Below, piece by piece: positions 8,289-18,544 of a stretch of 64,000 nucleotides of DNA. Within the stretch, counting starts at the first letter, position 1, and the number at the start of each line of letters is the position of its first letter. This stretch comes from Halalkalibacter krulwichiae. Lineage in GTDB: Bacteria > Bacillota > Bacilli > Bacillales > Bacillaceae_D. Location of the stretch: assembly GCF_002109385.1 (NCBI RefSeq), contig NZ_CP020814.1:994001-1058000 (forward strand), given 5' to 3'. A program made the translations under genes and the position numbers. A model generated the notes under the pieces. The model saw nothing but the letters and a program-made list of their open reading frames with translations. It had not been told where the DNA came from and did not search any database.

Positions 8289-8849
8289 GTGAACGAAAAA
8301 GGAAAAATACGCAAACAAATTTTAGATAATTTAAACAACTTAACGAGTGAGCAGCTTTTCAATAACTCAAAGAATATTCAACATCACTTAGTTCATTCAA
8401 GTTATTGGAAAGAAGCGTCGATAATAGGGCTAACTATTTCACGTGATAAAGAAGTTCATACATACGAAATTATTGAAGAAGGTTGGAGGCAAAATAAGAA
8501 AATTGCTGTACCTCGTGCTAATTTTAAAACAAAGGAAATGACTTTTTTTGAAATTACTAGCTTTGAACAATTAGAAGAGAGTACATTTGGTTTGAAGGAA
8601 CCGCTACCTTATTTATGCCCTGTTATGAAACCAGAATCTATCGATTTGATGATCGTTCCAGGTGTCGCCTTTGATAAGGAAGGGTATCGTTTAGGGTATG
8701 GAGGAGGCTTCTACGATCGATATCTCCCTAAAGTTCAAGCCTCGATGATAGCGCTAGCCTACGAATGCCAATTAATTGAAAGGGTTCCACTAGAACAACA
8801 TGATAAAAAAGTAGATCGAATTATTAGTGAGAAAGGCTTTTATCGATGA
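8289..8849 (+). CDS. 5-formyltetrahydrofolate cyclo-ligase (YqgN)
   Basis: 186 residues, GTG start eight bases after GGGTG. The enzyme converts 5-formyl-THF to 5,10-methenyl-THF with ATP in the cytoplasm, returning stored folate to one-carbon metabolism. The family signature is clear: LMIVPGVAFDKEGYRLGYGG with FYDRYL following it, and an N-terminal Lys/Arg-rich helix. Normal length. It overlaps the next gene by four bases (ATGA), so both are probably co-transcribed. Confidence 0.93.
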   Translation: MNEKGKIRKQILDNLNNLTSEQLFNNSKNIQHHLVHSSYWKEASIIGLTISRDKEVHTYEIIEEGWRQNKKIAVPRANFKTKEMTFFEITSFEQLEESTFGLKEPLPYLCPVMKPESIDLMIVPGVAFDKEGYRLGYGGGFYDRYLPKVQASMIALAYECQLIERVPLEQHDKKVDRIISEKGFYR

Positions 8850-9634
8850 TTGTTATATTACTGGTAGCTGTGGTTTTAATAGCCGTTATTGCCTATTACA
8901 AACAAAAATTAACGTTATCAGGAATGATTGCAGCTTTGTTTGTAGGTAGCCTAATTGCGTTCAGTTTACAAATATACGGTTTGCTCCTATTAGGTATTTT
9001 TTTCGTGACTTCTACTTTTTTAGGTTCTCTAAGGTCAGAATCAAATCGTTTAGAGATCACTGCAAAAGGTGAGAAAAGAGACGCGATACAAGTACTTGCA
9101 AATGGAGGTGTCTCTGCACTATTCGCTGGGTTATATTACTTCATTCCATCTCCTCTATTACTTTGCGGGTTTGTTGGGAGTTTAGCTGCTGCTAATTCGG
9201 ATACATGGGCTTCTGAAATAGGATCGTTTAGTAAAAATCGTCCATTTCACATTATAAAAAGGAAACGTGTAGATGTTGGTACATCTGGAGCGATAACGGC
9301 GTTAGGCACGGCAGCTGCTTTTGCTGGAAGTTTTGTGATCGTTGTGTTTGCTATTTTATTTTGGTCGGGAAGTTTTTATAATAGTCATATCTTATTAATA
9401 ACTTTGACATTAATCGGATTTATTAGTCATTTTATTGATAGCCTTCTAGGGGCAATGTATCAAGTGAAGTATCGTTGTCCGGCATGTGAATTGGAAACGG
9501 AGCAAACTCGACACTGTGGGCAAAGTACTGAAAAGATTGAAGGGACAGCATGGGTAAATAATGATGTAGTGAACTTGGCTTGTACAAGTGTCGGCGCACT
9601 ATTAGGTCTTTTAGTTGGTGTGCTACTTTTTTAA
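8846..9634 (+). CDS. DUF92 family integral membrane protein
   Basis: 262 residues with six or seven predicted membrane helices. The DUF92 signature is visible in the middle: SLAAANSDTWASEIG, then VDVGTSGAITALGT. A C-terminal CPACELE segment with further Cys may bind a metal. DUF92 includes plant VTE6 (phytyl-phosphate kinase) and uncharacterised bacterial proteins, so an isoprenoid- or CTP-linked role is possible but unproven. Coupled to the folate gene by start/stop overlap. Confidence 0.85.
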   Translation: MIVILLVAVVLIAVIAYYKQKLTLSGMIAALFVGSLIAFSLQIYGLLLLGIFFVTSTFLGSLRSESNRLEITAKGEKRDAIQVLANGGVSALFAGLYYFIPSPLLLCGFVGSLAAANSDTWASEIGSFSKNRPFHIIKRKRVDVGTSGAITALGTAAAFAGSFVIVVFAILFWSGSFYNSHILLITLTLIGFISHFIDSLLGAMYQVKYRCPACELETEQTRHCGQSTEKIEGTAWVNNDVVNLACTSVGALLGLLVGVLLF

Positions 9635-9668
9635 TAATGAAGGTAAATGAGTGGAAGGATGAAGTAAG

Positions 9669-10685
9669 TTGGAAAAGTCATTAGAGAGGTATTCAAGACA
9701 AATTCGTTTTTCACCTATAGGGGAAAAGGGACAATTGAGGTTATCGGAAAAATCAGTGCTAATAGTAGGGATTGGTGCACTTGGGACAGTACTTGCGAAT
9801 CACCTCGTTCGTGCTGGTGTTGGACTCGTTCGAATCGTTGACCGAGATTACGTTGAAATGAGTAATTTACAAAGGCAAATGTTATTTGATGAGAAAGATG
9901 TGAATGATAGTCTACCTAAGGCAGTTGCCGCTGAGCAAAAATTGAAACTAATTAATTCGGATGTTGAAATTGAAGCGATTGTAGCTGATGTAACGGTTGA
10001 AACCCTACCCGATTTAATAGAAGGGATCGATCTTGTCTTAGATGGAACAGATAATTTTAGAACCCGCTTTCTTCTGAATGACGTGTGTTTCAAAAATGGG
10101 ATCCCATTTGCATATGGTGGAGCAGTGAGTGCAAGAGGCATGTCTGCTTTATTTATCCCTGGTAAGACTCCATGTTTGCGTTGCTTTATAAGTCAAGGAG
10201 AAGGAACTGGTCAGACGTGCGATACAATTGGTGTTATCAGTCCAGTTGTCGATATTGTAGCTTCTTATCAAGTGATTGAAGTATTGAAATATTTGGTGGG
10301 AGATGAAGCTGCTCTTAGAGGAACATTGCGAAGTTTTGATGTATGGAGAAATCATCAATTTGACCTGAAAATGGATTCTTCAAAGGATGGTTGCCCAACG
10401 TGTCAATTAAAAGAATATCCCGCATTAGTAGAAGAGGAAGATCATGTGACCACACTTTGTGGAAGAGAGACTGTACAAATTCAACGCTCAGAAAAAACTG
10501 ATTTAAAGCTTTGGGCCAAAAAACTTGAAAAGGTTGCTGCAGTTCACAATACCCCATTTCTTTTAAGAGTACAATTAGATGAAGGAGAAAGACTTGTTTT
10601 GTTTCCTGATGGAAGGGTTCTTGTACAAGGGACAGAAGACATAGCAAGAGCTAAATCTTTGTATAGTAAATATATAGGTGGGTAA
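9669..10685 (+). CDS. ThiF/MoeB/HesA-family E1-like adenylyltransferase
   Basis: 338 residues, TTG start after GGAAGGAT. The N-terminal nucleotide-binding fold has LIVGIGALGTVLANHL and the adenylation residues around DRDYVEMSNLQRQ and KAVAAEQKL. Two zinc CxxC pairs (CLRC, CPTC) and a Cys in GQTCDTIGV complete the pattern. It would activate the C-terminal Gly-Gly of a small sulfur carrier such as ThiS or MoaD. The C-terminal about 75 residues are weakly conserved and there is no rhodanese domain. The thi operon at 21.7 kb has thiS and thiG but no thiF, so this is a good candidate for its activating enzyme; a MoeB role is equally open. Confidence 0.87.
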   Translation: MEKSLERYSRQIRFSPIGEKGQLRLSEKSVLIVGIGALGTVLANHLVRAGVGLVRIVDRDYVEMSNLQRQMLFDEKDVNDSLPKAVAAEQKLKLINSDVEIEAIVADVTVETLPDLIEGIDLVLDGTDNFRTRFLLNDVCFKNGIPFAYGGAVSARGMSALFIPGKTPCLRCFISQGEGTGQTCDTIGVISPVVDIVASYQVIEVLKYLVGDEAALRGTLRSFDVWRNHQFDLKMDSSKDGCPTCQLKEYPALVEEEDHVTTLCGRETVQIQRSEKTDLKLWAKKLEKVAAVHNTPFLLRVQLDEGERLVLFPDGRVLVQGTEDIARAKSLYSKYIGG

Positions 10686-10706
10686 ACTCAGGGTGTATCT
10701 AAATGA

Positions 10707-11666
<960 letters not shown>

Positions 11667-11739
11667 AATGCTATCATTCTGAAGGAAGCTAGGATAAAAA
11701 GCTTACTTGAAACACAAGCTATTCTTAGGAGGGATGATC

Positions 11740-11943
11740 ATGATACAGCGAATCATTTCAATTTTATCATTTAGCTTTTCAATGTATTTTGTTTATAAGT
11801 ATCGCTATCGTGTACTTAATGCTGTATTGAGCCGTCGTATGCTTCGAAAAGTGGCTGTGATGATGGCTATGCAAATACCATTTGTTCGTGATAAGGTACT
11901 TGGTTCGGTCCTTCAATTTAACCGCCCTCAACAAAATATGTGA
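11740..11943 (+). CDS. Small YqgO-like hydrophobic/basic protein
   Basis: 67 residues from the ATG at 11740, seven bases after AGGAGGG; longer in-frame starts run through this site. N-terminal membrane segment (about 4-20), then a strongly basic amphipathic stretch with YKYRYRV and SRRMLRK. No known domain. Its place just before the rhomboid gene is that of yqgO in B. subtilis, which is why I name it so; similarity was not tested. Confidence 0.6.
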   Translation: MIQRIISILSFSFSMYFVYKYRYRVLNAVLSRRMLRKVAVMMAMQIPFVRDKVLGSVLQFNRPQQNM

Positions 11944-11949
11944 AGGCAG

Positions 11950-11994
11950 AGAGTCTGTGTTTTCTTCCATTAAGGAAAACACAGACTCTTTTTA
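11950..11994. terminator. Intrinsic terminator
   Basis: A 15-bp perfect stem (AGAGTCTGTGTTTTC with 11975-11989), short loop and a T run. Separates the small protein gene from the rhomboid gene. Confidence 0.9.
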
Positions 11995-12079
11995 TATATG
12001 GTCTATAATCGAGCATTACTTCTGAAAAAGGGAATATTTGCTATAATAGATAGAAGGTGTTACACAAAGGGGAGGTTAT

Positions 12080-13582
12080 ATGGAGGGATTACAACAAGAT
12101 TATTTCTTTTGGCGGTTGATTCATCATTTTGTTCTTAATAAGAACTATCGTGTTCTTGAGCAAACTAGAAGAGAGGTTTGGCTCGAGGATGAAGAGGCTA
12201 ATCCACGTCGTATATTGAGAATCGTTAGAAGGGACTTAGACTTTTCAAGTTGGTTAAAAAGAGACGTTGTGGAATCAGTAGAGAAATTTGAACATATTAG
12301 AAGACAACTACGTTTAAGAAAATTGGTTGGAGAGAATATGTATGTGACTGATTATCCACCAGTTGATTCATGGGATGAGATGGGTAAGCCGTTTTTTGAA
12401 AGCAAAAAAAAGCGAACTACCGTTCATACAGTATTTATTGATTATCAGCAAGCACTTACATTCGAACTTCCAACTACTCCTCCTTGTCACAGTATAGAAG
12501 AAATGGATTTAACGATTGCACACTTAAAGCAACAAGTACGTCAAGTTCAGGCTGAAAGAGACGAAAAGGTCAAGTCTTTGTTTTTTTATGGTAAACCTGT
12601 TGCTACGAATATATTGCTTATGAGTATTGCTGTAATGTTTTATTTATTGGAAACAAAAGGAAGCAGCACTTCGATATTGACGTTAATAGAATTTGGAGCA
12701 AAATTTAATCCTCTTATTCTCGAAGGGGAATGGTGGCGACTCGTTACTGCTATGTTTTTACATATAGGTTTTCTTCATGTATTGATGAACTCGTTAGCGT
12801 TGTATTATTTGGGTTCTGCTGTAGAAAGAATGTACGGTACAGTACGTTTTATTTTTATTTATTTTGTTGCTGGCTTAGCAGGTTCTGTTGCTAGCTTTGC
12901 CTTTAATGAGCAAGTAGCAGCTGGTGCATCAGGAGCTATATTTGGGTTGTTTGGAGCACTGTTATATTTTGGGGTTATTCATAAAAAGCTGTTTTTGCGT
13001 ACGATGGGGAAAAGTGTAATAACGATTTTACTTATAAATTTAATCATTGGCTTTTCGTTGCCAATGGTTGATAACGGAGCACACATTGGAGGATTGCTAG
13101 GTGGTTTCCTTGCTTCAAGCATTGTGCAATTACCAAGAAAACGCTTTGTAGTAAAGCAACTATTATCGTTAAGTCTTACAGCTTTATTTATATATGGATT
13201 ATTTTGGTATGGGACTATCAATGAAAATAAACTAAGTTCTCCAATGATTGACTTGCAAATAGGTCAAGAATATCTACAGTTAGAAGAATTAGAAAAAGCA
13301 TACCCGTTTTTGCAACGGGCAGTTGAGCAAGGAGCAGACTTACCAGAAGCAACCTTTCTACTTGCTTATTTAGAAGCGATGTTCGGCAATTATTCAGTTG
13401 CGAAAGAATTGTTTCTAGAAACAATTGAAAGAAGGCCAGAGTTTGATGAGGCTCATTACAACCTTGCTCTCATATACATGGAGCTAGGTCAAATCGAGGA
13501 TGCCCGCGCATCAATTGAGCGAGCTGTTAATCTCAAGCGAGATGAAACATACCTCGATTTACAAAAACAATTAACTAACTAA
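12080..13582 (+). CDS. gluP: Rhomboid intramembrane serine protease with TPR tail (YqgP/GluP)
   Basis: 500 residues, ATG after GGGGAGG. A soluble N-terminal part (about 1-165) precedes seven membrane helices and C-terminal TPR repeats (about 395-500, with EATFLLAYLEAMFGNY and FDEAHYNLALIYMEL). The rhomboid catalytic pair is S284 in GASGAIFG and H335 in NGAHIGG; the HVLMNSLALYYLG motif is also present. In B. subtilis YqgP cleaves membrane proteins including a magnesium transporter under manganese stress and is linked to cell division. A possible -10 box (TATAAT, near 12042) lies just upstream. Length and domain order match the family. Confidence 0.93.
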   Translation: MEGLQQDYFFWRLIHHFVLNKNYRVLEQTRREVWLEDEEANPRRILRIVRRDLDFSSWLKRDVVESVEKFEHIRRQLRLRKLVGENMYVTDYPPVDSWDEMGKPFFESKKKRTTVHTVFIDYQQALTFELPTTPPCHSIEEMDLTIAHLKQQVRQVQAERDEKVKSLFFYGKPVATNILLMSIAVMFYLLETKGSSTSILTLIEFGAKFNPLILEGEWWRLVTAMFLHIGFLHVLMNSLALYYLGSAVERMYGTVRFIFIYFVAGLAGSVASFAFNEQVAAGASGAIFGLFGALLYFGVIHKKLFLRTMGKSVITILLINLIIGFSLPMVDNGAHIGGLLGGFLASSIVQLPRKRFVVKQLLSLSLTALFIYGLFWYGTINENKLSSPMIDLQIGQEYLQLEELEKAYPFLQRAVEQGADLPEATFLLAYLEAMFGNYSVAKELFLETIERRPEFDEAHYNLALIYMELGQIEDARASIERAVNLKRDETYLDLQKQLTN

Positions 13583-14450
13583 GTGTTTGCATTAATTGGA
13601 TAGGTTCACCGTCTGCCGTTCTAAAAAGAACAAAGAAGTGATCGGTTGTTTTAGGAACTAAAATAACGGGGACTGTGCTTCCAACCGGGCTGACGGTTGA
13701 ACCATCTTGCTTTGTAATACCTAACACATAATTTTTGTACAAGCCTTCCCACAAACCGCCAAGAAATTGAGCGGTTTTTTCTTTTGTTAATCCAGGGATT
13801 GGTTTTTCTTCATAAAGAGCAAGATCTGTTAATGGGATGCGAAAATAGTCTTCTTTAGGTAGATTATAATATTCAAATAATGAATCCCAATCATAGTCTT
13901 GTTGTTGCATGAGAATATAATCTAGAATTCGTTTACTCTCTTTTTCTTCTTCGGTGGAAGGGATTCGAAATGCATGAAGTGGACTCAATGGAGAGTCAAT
14001 CACATAAAGTTGATCAAAGCTTAGTTTTTGGGCACTTTTGATCTCATCATTATTATAGTGTAACTCGGAGTGATGAAATGTCACGATTCGATAATGTCCA
14101 CTGTCATCAGAGGTTACATCTTTTTCCATATTAATTGTAGACGTATTTTCCTTCCAAATGGATAAAGTATCTTTTAAATACCCATCTTCAAATAAAAGCG
14201 AAACATCCTGACGTAAATAAGCATTTTGATCCAAAACCGATGAGGTCTTCCAATTAAGTGTATACTCATCTTCATCATCCATTGTTTGAAATTCAATGTG
14301 AGACTCTGCTTCTAAATATGATGCATTAGGATCGATCGGGAAGAAAATCAAAGCATCACGTAATGGTTCAGGCTTTATAGAAATGACAAGAAAAAGTCCA
14401 ACACAAAAGGATGTTATTAATAATGTTATTGCGAATTTCCACTTACTCAT
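13575..14450 (-). CDS. Secreted or membrane-anchored protein of unknown function
   Basis: 291 residues from the ATG at 14450, with GGAGGG six bases upstream; the longer frame to 14525 lacks one. Residues 5-25 form a membrane or signal segment without a lipobox. The rest is acidic and soluble-looking (YLEAESHIEFQTMDDEDEY), so it probably sits outside the membrane. I do not recognise the fold. It converges on the rhomboid gene and overlaps its last 8 bases. The unlinked, minus-strand position makes a functional guess unsafe. Confidence 0.65.
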   Translation of the reverse strand: MSKWKFAITLLITSFCVGLFLVISIKPEPLRDALIFFPIDPNASYLEAESHIEFQTMDDEDEYTLNWKTSSVLDQNAYLRQDVSLLFEDGYLKDTLSIWKENTSTINMEKDVTSDDSGHYRIVTFHHSELHYNNDEIKSAQKLSFDQLYVIDSPLSPLHAFRIPSTEEEKESKRILDYILMQQQDYDWDSLFEYYNLPKEDYFRIPLTDLALYEEKPIPGLTKEKTAQFLGGLWEGLYKNYVLGITKQDGSTVSPVGSTVPVILVPKTTDHFFVLFRTADGEPIQLMQTLS

Positions 14451-14576
14451 CCTAGACCCTCCAATGGACAAACTATTTGCACCATTTATATGAGTGACAA
14501 AACCAAAATATGACTTTACATGCATGGTTTTAAATAAGAAAGCAAATAATGTTAATGGAATAGAGGTGTGGAATTA

Positions 14577-16040
14577 ATGAGCAATAAAAATATAAAAAAT
14601 CCTGTTACGATTATTTACGAAGATAATGTTGAGTTTATTAAAAGGGAATTAGATGTTGATACAAGTTTCGATCTCATTCATTTAGAGCTCGAGCATGGCG
14701 ATCGTGAGATGTCTCTCTTTTTAGTTGATGGCTTTGGAAAAGACCAAGCCTTGACTCAGATTCAAAGAGAACTTTTAAGGATAACAGATACTGATCTTGC
14801 AAAAAGACCACTTGAGAAGTTGATTAAGCACTATATTCCGTATGTTGAAATTGAAACAACGGATGATTTAGACAATGTCGTTGATCAAGTTCTTGCTGGG
14901 CCTGCTGCATTAGTAGTCGAAGGGCTAGATCAGATTATCTTAATTGATACTCGAGAATATCCTGTTCGTGGGCCGGAAGAGCCTGATACAGAGAAGGTCA
15001 TTCGCGGTTCAAAGGATGGTTTTGTCGAGACTTTGGTCATGAATGCAGCACTTATTAGGCGTCGAATTCGCGATCGCACGATGAGGGTTGAGTATGTCCA
15101 GGTTGGGAGAAGGTCTAAATCTGACTTAGCCATTACATATATAGCAGATATTGCTGATAAAGAATATGTTGAAAAGATTAAACAAGCTCTTGAAAAGTTA
15201 GACACAGATGGGTTACCTATGGGCGATAAGACGGTCGAAGAGTTTATTTTTGGTCATAATTACAATCCTTACCCTATGGTTCGTTACACAGAAAGGCCAG
15301 ATGTAGCTGCATCACATCTGTTTGAAGGACATGTGATAATTATGGTAGATGGATCACCGAGTGTGATGATTTCCCCAACTACTTTTTGGCACCATATGCA
15401 GCATGCGGAGGAATACCGTCAGAAACCGGCTATTGGAGTGAGTCTACGACTTGTTCGCTATTTAGCCGTATGGGCGTCTATTTTTTTAATCCCAATTTGG
15501 TATTTATTAGCGACTAATGAACAGTTTCGACCGGAAATAGTAGCATTTATTGGGGCTGAAGAGGAAGGGACGATTCCTTTATATGTCCAGTTTCTAGCTG
15601 CTGAAGTGGGGATAGAAATGCTTAGGATGGCAGCCATTCACACGCCTAATGCTTTAGCAACCGCATTAGGCTTAGTAGCCGCTCTATTAATTGGAGAAGT
15701 TGCAATAAATGTAGGTTTGTTCTCACCTGAAGTTGTTCTTTATTTAGCAGTAGCGGCTGTAGGAACATTTGCTACACCTAGCTATGAGATGAGCTTGGCC
15801 AATCGAATGATTCGGGTGGGATTATTAATCGCAACCGCAATATTTGGAGGACCTGGTCTAATAGTAGGATCAACAATTTGGCTGCTTATTCTTGTTCACT
15901 TGAAGCCACTTGGTACTCCTTATATGTGGCCGTTTATTCCATTCAACGTAAGCGCGTTAAGAGACGTACTGTTCCGTACGCCTATGCCATTAAAAAAACA
16001 ACGACCTTCTGCTATTCATCCAAATGATCCGGACAGATAA
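14577..16040 (+). CDS. SpoVAF / GerA-family spore germination protein
   Basis: 487 residues from the ATG at 14577, eight bases after GAGGTG. It has the GerAA-like plan: a soluble N-terminal half (to about 295) with GSKDGFVETLVMNAALIRRRIRD and GHVIIMVDGSPSVMISP, followed by four to five membrane helices with HTPNALATALGLVAALLIGE. Length and sequence fit SpoVAF, which lies in the spore inner membrane and works with the SpoVA calcium-dipicolinate channel and FigP in B. subtilis. Here it is alone, not at the end of a spoVA operon. A clean SigG promoter was not found. Confidence 0.85.
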   Translation: MSNKNIKNPVTIIYEDNVEFIKRELDVDTSFDLIHLELEHGDREMSLFLVDGFGKDQALTQIQRELLRITDTDLAKRPLEKLIKHYIPYVEIETTDDLDNVVDQVLAGPAALVVEGLDQIILIDTREYPVRGPEEPDTEKVIRGSKDGFVETLVMNAALIRRRIRDRTMRVEYVQVGRRSKSDLAITYIADIADKEYVEKIKQALEKLDTDGLPMGDKTVEEFIFGHNYNPYPMVRYTERPDVAASHLFEGHVIIMVDGSPSVMISPTTFWHHMQHAEEYRQKPAIGVSLRLVRYLAVWASIFLIPIWYLLATNEQFRPEIVAFIGAEEEGTIPLYVQFLAAEVGIEMLRMAAIHTPNALATALGLVAALLIGEVAINVGLFSPEVVLYLAVAAVGTFATPSYEMSLANRMIRVGLLIATAIFGGPGLIVGSTIWLLILVHLKPLGTPYMWPFIPFNVSALRDVLFRTPMPLKKQRPSAIHPNDPDR

Positions 16041-16093
16041 GTAAGAAATCTAAACACTCCGGGGCAGTGGGTAACGATTCGGTTCGCTTAATT

Positions 16094-16146
16094 AGGTGGT
16101 GTCTTAGAGGTCAAAAAAGACCTGTAGGGCACTACCTTTTCTTTTT
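16094..16146 (+). terminator. Intrinsic terminator after the spoVAF-like gene
   Basis: AGGTGGTGTC pairs with GGGCACTACCT, with a second hairpin (AGGTC/GACCT) inside, followed by a T-rich stretch. Confidence 0.75.
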
Positions 16147-16172
16147 GTAGGCTCCTCTTATTTTAGAAATTT

Positions 16173-16240
16173 GTTGCACTGTTTTTAGACCGTTAACTAG
16201 CTTAAGGCTAGAGCGGCCTAGTAGCAACTAAAAACACAAC
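16173..16240. repeat. Imperfect 68-nt hairpin in the intergenic region
   Basis: Left arm GTTG with TGTTTTTAG, right arm CTAAAAACACAAC, with a CTAG-containing inner stem. Lies between two terminators and has no evident promoter; could be a degenerate repeat. Confidence 0.35.
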
Positions 16241-16243
16241 CAA

Positions 16244-16280
16244 TAAAAAAGGGAGAAGGATTTACGATCATCCTTGCTCC
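16244..16280 (-). terminator. Intrinsic terminator of the YueI-family gene
   Basis: On the minus strand, GGAGCAAGGAT pairs with ATCCTTCTCC, followed by CTTTTTT. The stem starts inside the last codons of the gene ending at 16268. Confidence 0.75.
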
Positions 16281-16666
16281 TCCATCTCTAATTCATATAA
16301 TTCATCTTTTATAAATGGGTCAACAGAATCTATGGCGTTTGATTCATTCGCTAAAACAAGCCCAAATGGTGTCGTTTTTTGCGGGGTTACGATTGTAAAA
16401 CGGATACCTTGTTTATTAGCTTCTTGAATATAGTTGGAATAATTACTGTAATTTAAATGCCCATTTAAATATAAGTGTAAATTCGATTTAGTCTTCATCA
16501 TGTTAACGACTTCTGGATACATCCCTTTATGAATCACTTGCTTTTTAGTTAAAGCAAGATGAATGCGTTCTAAAAGTGTAGTTAAGAACAGGTTGCGTTC
16601 TTCGGGTTTGGTCTCGGGGTTTCCATATAAGGCACGGTCGATAACGTCTTGGATCTTTTCACTCAT
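16268..16666 (-). CDS. YueI family protein (DUF1694)
   Basis: 132 residues from the ATG at 16666, which follows GAGAGG; an ATG 18 nt upstream lies within that site. The YueI pattern is visible: FLTTLLERIHLALTKKQV, then a mixed alpha/beta domain with GIRFTIVTPQKTTPFGLVLA. The fold is a small RNase-H/Rossmann-like domain of unknown role. Acidic C-terminus (ELYELEMEEQG). Single gene with its own terminator. Confidence 0.78.
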   Translation of the reverse strand: MSEKIQDVIDRALYGNPETKPEERNLFLTTLLERIHLALTKKQVIHKGMYPEVVNMMKTKSNLHLYLNGHLNYSNYSNYIQEANKQGIRFTIVTPQKTTPFGLVLANESNAIDSVDPFIKDELYELEMEEQG

Positions 16667-16803
16667 TTTTAAATTACCTCTCATTCACCTATACTTTGTC
16701 CTTCTTAATCCTATTTTTCGAACATATCATAACATATCAGATGTTAGATTCATGTGAAAATGCTCACGAATTCATCGAAGTTCTAAAAAGGATGGTGTTA
16801 GAA

Positions 16804-17316
16804 ATGTGGCTCATCTTCATTGTCTTAGTATTCGTATTTACAATTGGTTTAACCGTAGGAGGTTTATTAGTTGCACCGAGAGAGCCTGTAAAACCTTTAC
16901 ATCTCATTTTATTTTCCATATTCTTTTTATTTTTATGCTATTTAGGAATGATAGCTGGAATGTTTATTTCAGGTTGGATAGCTATTCGTATTATTGAAAT
17001 TGGTTTATGTATTTTAGCTCTTCTTTTTATTGTCGCTTGTTTTAGCAGATTCCATCCAACTTTAGGTTTTTTTCATCCGGAAGATCGTGTTGTACTAAGT
17101 GTATTAGCAAGTTTGTTTTTTTTAATGGGATTAGAGTGGGGCGTATTAGATTTCCGTACATTCTTCACGATCGGTGCTGGCCTTTTATTTACGGTTGCAC
17201 TTACTATTGGAATTTTTATTCAGATGCAAATTCGCCAAGCACTATGGCGTTATTCGTACGCTGCCTTCGCTCCTCTAGTTTGGCTTCTTTTCGTAACCGT
17301 GCTGAAGCTGTTATAA
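16804..17316 (+). CDS. Small multi-pass membrane protein, unknown
   Basis: 170 residues from the ATG at 16804, with GGTG six bases before it; longer frames have no ribosome-binding site. About six transmembrane helices cover nearly the whole length, with a charged loop around PREPVKP and another at HPEDR. No catalytic motif seen and no family recognised. It is 20 nt ahead of yqgQ and probably read with yqgQ and glucokinase. Confidence 0.6.
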   Translation: MWLIFIVLVFVFTIGLTVGGLLVAPREPVKPLHLILFSIFFLFLCYLGMIAGMFISGWIAIRIIEIGLCILALLFIVACFSRFHPTLGFFHPEDRVVLSVLASLFFLMGLEWGVLDFRTFFTIGAGLLFTVALTIGIFIQMQIRQALWRYSYAAFAPLVWLLFVTVLKLL

Positions 17317-17336
17317 TAACTTTGAGGTGGGCGAAA

Positions 17337-17528
17337 GTGCAAACGATGTATGATTTAGGAAAATTGTTAAAAAGACATGGAACGATTATTTATACACGTG
17401 ACAGAAAGCTTGATCTTGCTTTAATGGAGGACGAGTTACGGGAACTGTATGCGATGAAGCTAATTGACACAAAAGAATTTCAAGAAGGTCTGCTCATCTT
17501 ACGTAAAGAAAAAACAAACTTGAACTGA
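17337..17528 (+). CDS. yqgQ: YqgQ family protein (DUF910)
   Basis: 63 residues from the GTG at 17337, six bases after GAGGTGG. The sequence (MYDLGKLLKRHGTIIYTRDR, then ELRELYAMKLIDTKEF) is that of YqgQ, a small three-helix protein with a possible nucleic-acid-binding surface; its role is unknown. As in B. subtilis it directly precedes glucokinase, twelve bases away. Confidence 0.88.
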   Translation: MQTMYDLGKLLKRHGTIIYTRDRKLDLALMEDELRELYAMKLIDTKEFQEGLLILRKEKTNLN

Positions 17529-17540
17529 AGGTGGAGAAGC

Positions 17541-18500
17541 ATGGGAAAAAAATGGTATGTAGGTGCTGATATTGGGGGAACAACAATCAAGTTAGCATTT
17601 GTTTCTGACGCAGGAGAAATCGTAACAAAGTGGGAAATACCAACGAATAAAAAAGATGCTGGAAAGCACATTACTACAGATATAGCACATTCAATTGAGC
17701 AGAAAGTAAAGGATTTAGGGTTTACTCGTGAAGTACTATTATCAATAGGTGTCGGAGCGCCAGGTTTCATTAATATGGAAACAGGTTTTATTTATCAGGC
17801 GGTTAATATTGGATGGGTGGACTTTCCATTAAAAGAACAGTTAGAAGCCGAGACAGGTTTACCCGTAACCGTTGATAACGATGCTAACATTGCTGCTCTT
17901 GGAGAAATGTGGACAGGAGCTGGAGAAGGGGCAAAAGATCTCCTTTGCGTCACGTTAGGAACTGGAGTTGGCGGTGGTGTAATCTTAAATGGGAACATTC
18001 AACATGGTGTTAATGGAATGGCAGGAGAAATTGGTCATTATACATCTCTTGCTGAAGGAGGTGCTCCTTGTAATTGCGGGAAAACGGGTTGTTTAGAAAC
18101 GATCTCGTCTGCAACGGGAATCGCTAGGTTAGCCGTTGAAGGAATTCATTTATACCCTGATAGTGGCCTAAATAGTGTCTACCAAACGAATAACTCTATT
18201 ACAGCAAAAGACGTTTTTGATGCTGCAAAAGAAGGAGATGAGTTTGCAGAAAAAGTAGTTACAGAAGTTTGCTTTCATCTAGGCTTAGCACTAGCAAACC
18301 TCGCTAATGCTCTTAATCCGGAGAAAATCGTTTTAGGCGGTGGTGTGTCAAAGGCAGGGGATTTACTTCTAAAGCCTTTGAAAAAACAATTTGAACGATT
18401 TGCTTTAGGAAGAGTTGCAGAAGGTTGCGAATTTAAAATTGCTACATTAGGAAACGATGCAGGTGTGATCGGTGGGGCTTGGCTAGCAAAGCAAAAGTAA
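17541..18500 (+). CDS. glcK: Glucokinase, ROK family
   Basis: 319 residues, ATG after GGTGGAG. Phosphorylates glucose to glucose-6-phosphate with ATP. The ATP-binding motif GADIGGTTIKLAFV starts at residue 7. The ROK zinc-binding motif (GGAPCNCGKTGCLE) and catalytic Asp in TVDNDANIAALGE are present. No helix-turn-helix domain, so it is an enzyme rather than a ROK repressor. Glucose-6-phosphate, after mutase action, could feed the glucan cluster at 1.4-7.9 kb. Confidence 0.94.
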   Translation: MGKKWYVGADIGGTTIKLAFVSDAGEIVTKWEIPTNKKDAGKHITTDIAHSIEQKVKDLGFTREVLLSIGVGAPGFINMETGFIYQAVNIGWVDFPLKEQLEAETGLPVTVDNDANIAALGEMWTGAGEGAKDLLCVTLGTGVGGGVILNGNIQHGVNGMAGEIGHYTSLAEGGAPCNCGKTGCLETISSATGIARLAVEGIHLYPDSGLNSVYQTNNSITAKDVFDAAKEGDEFAEKVVTEVCFHLGLALANLANALNPEKIVLGGGVSKAGDLLLKPLKKQFERFALGRVAEGCEFKIATLGNDAGVIGGAWLAKQK

Positions 18501-18544
18501 TACACGCAACAAGATACTAAGCACATAAGATAAAGAGAGAAGGA

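Noticed and set aside
10315..10647. Minus-strand frame of 110 codons inside the E1-like gene
   Set aside because: Fully antisense to a well-supported gene, no ribosome-binding site and no recognisable domain.
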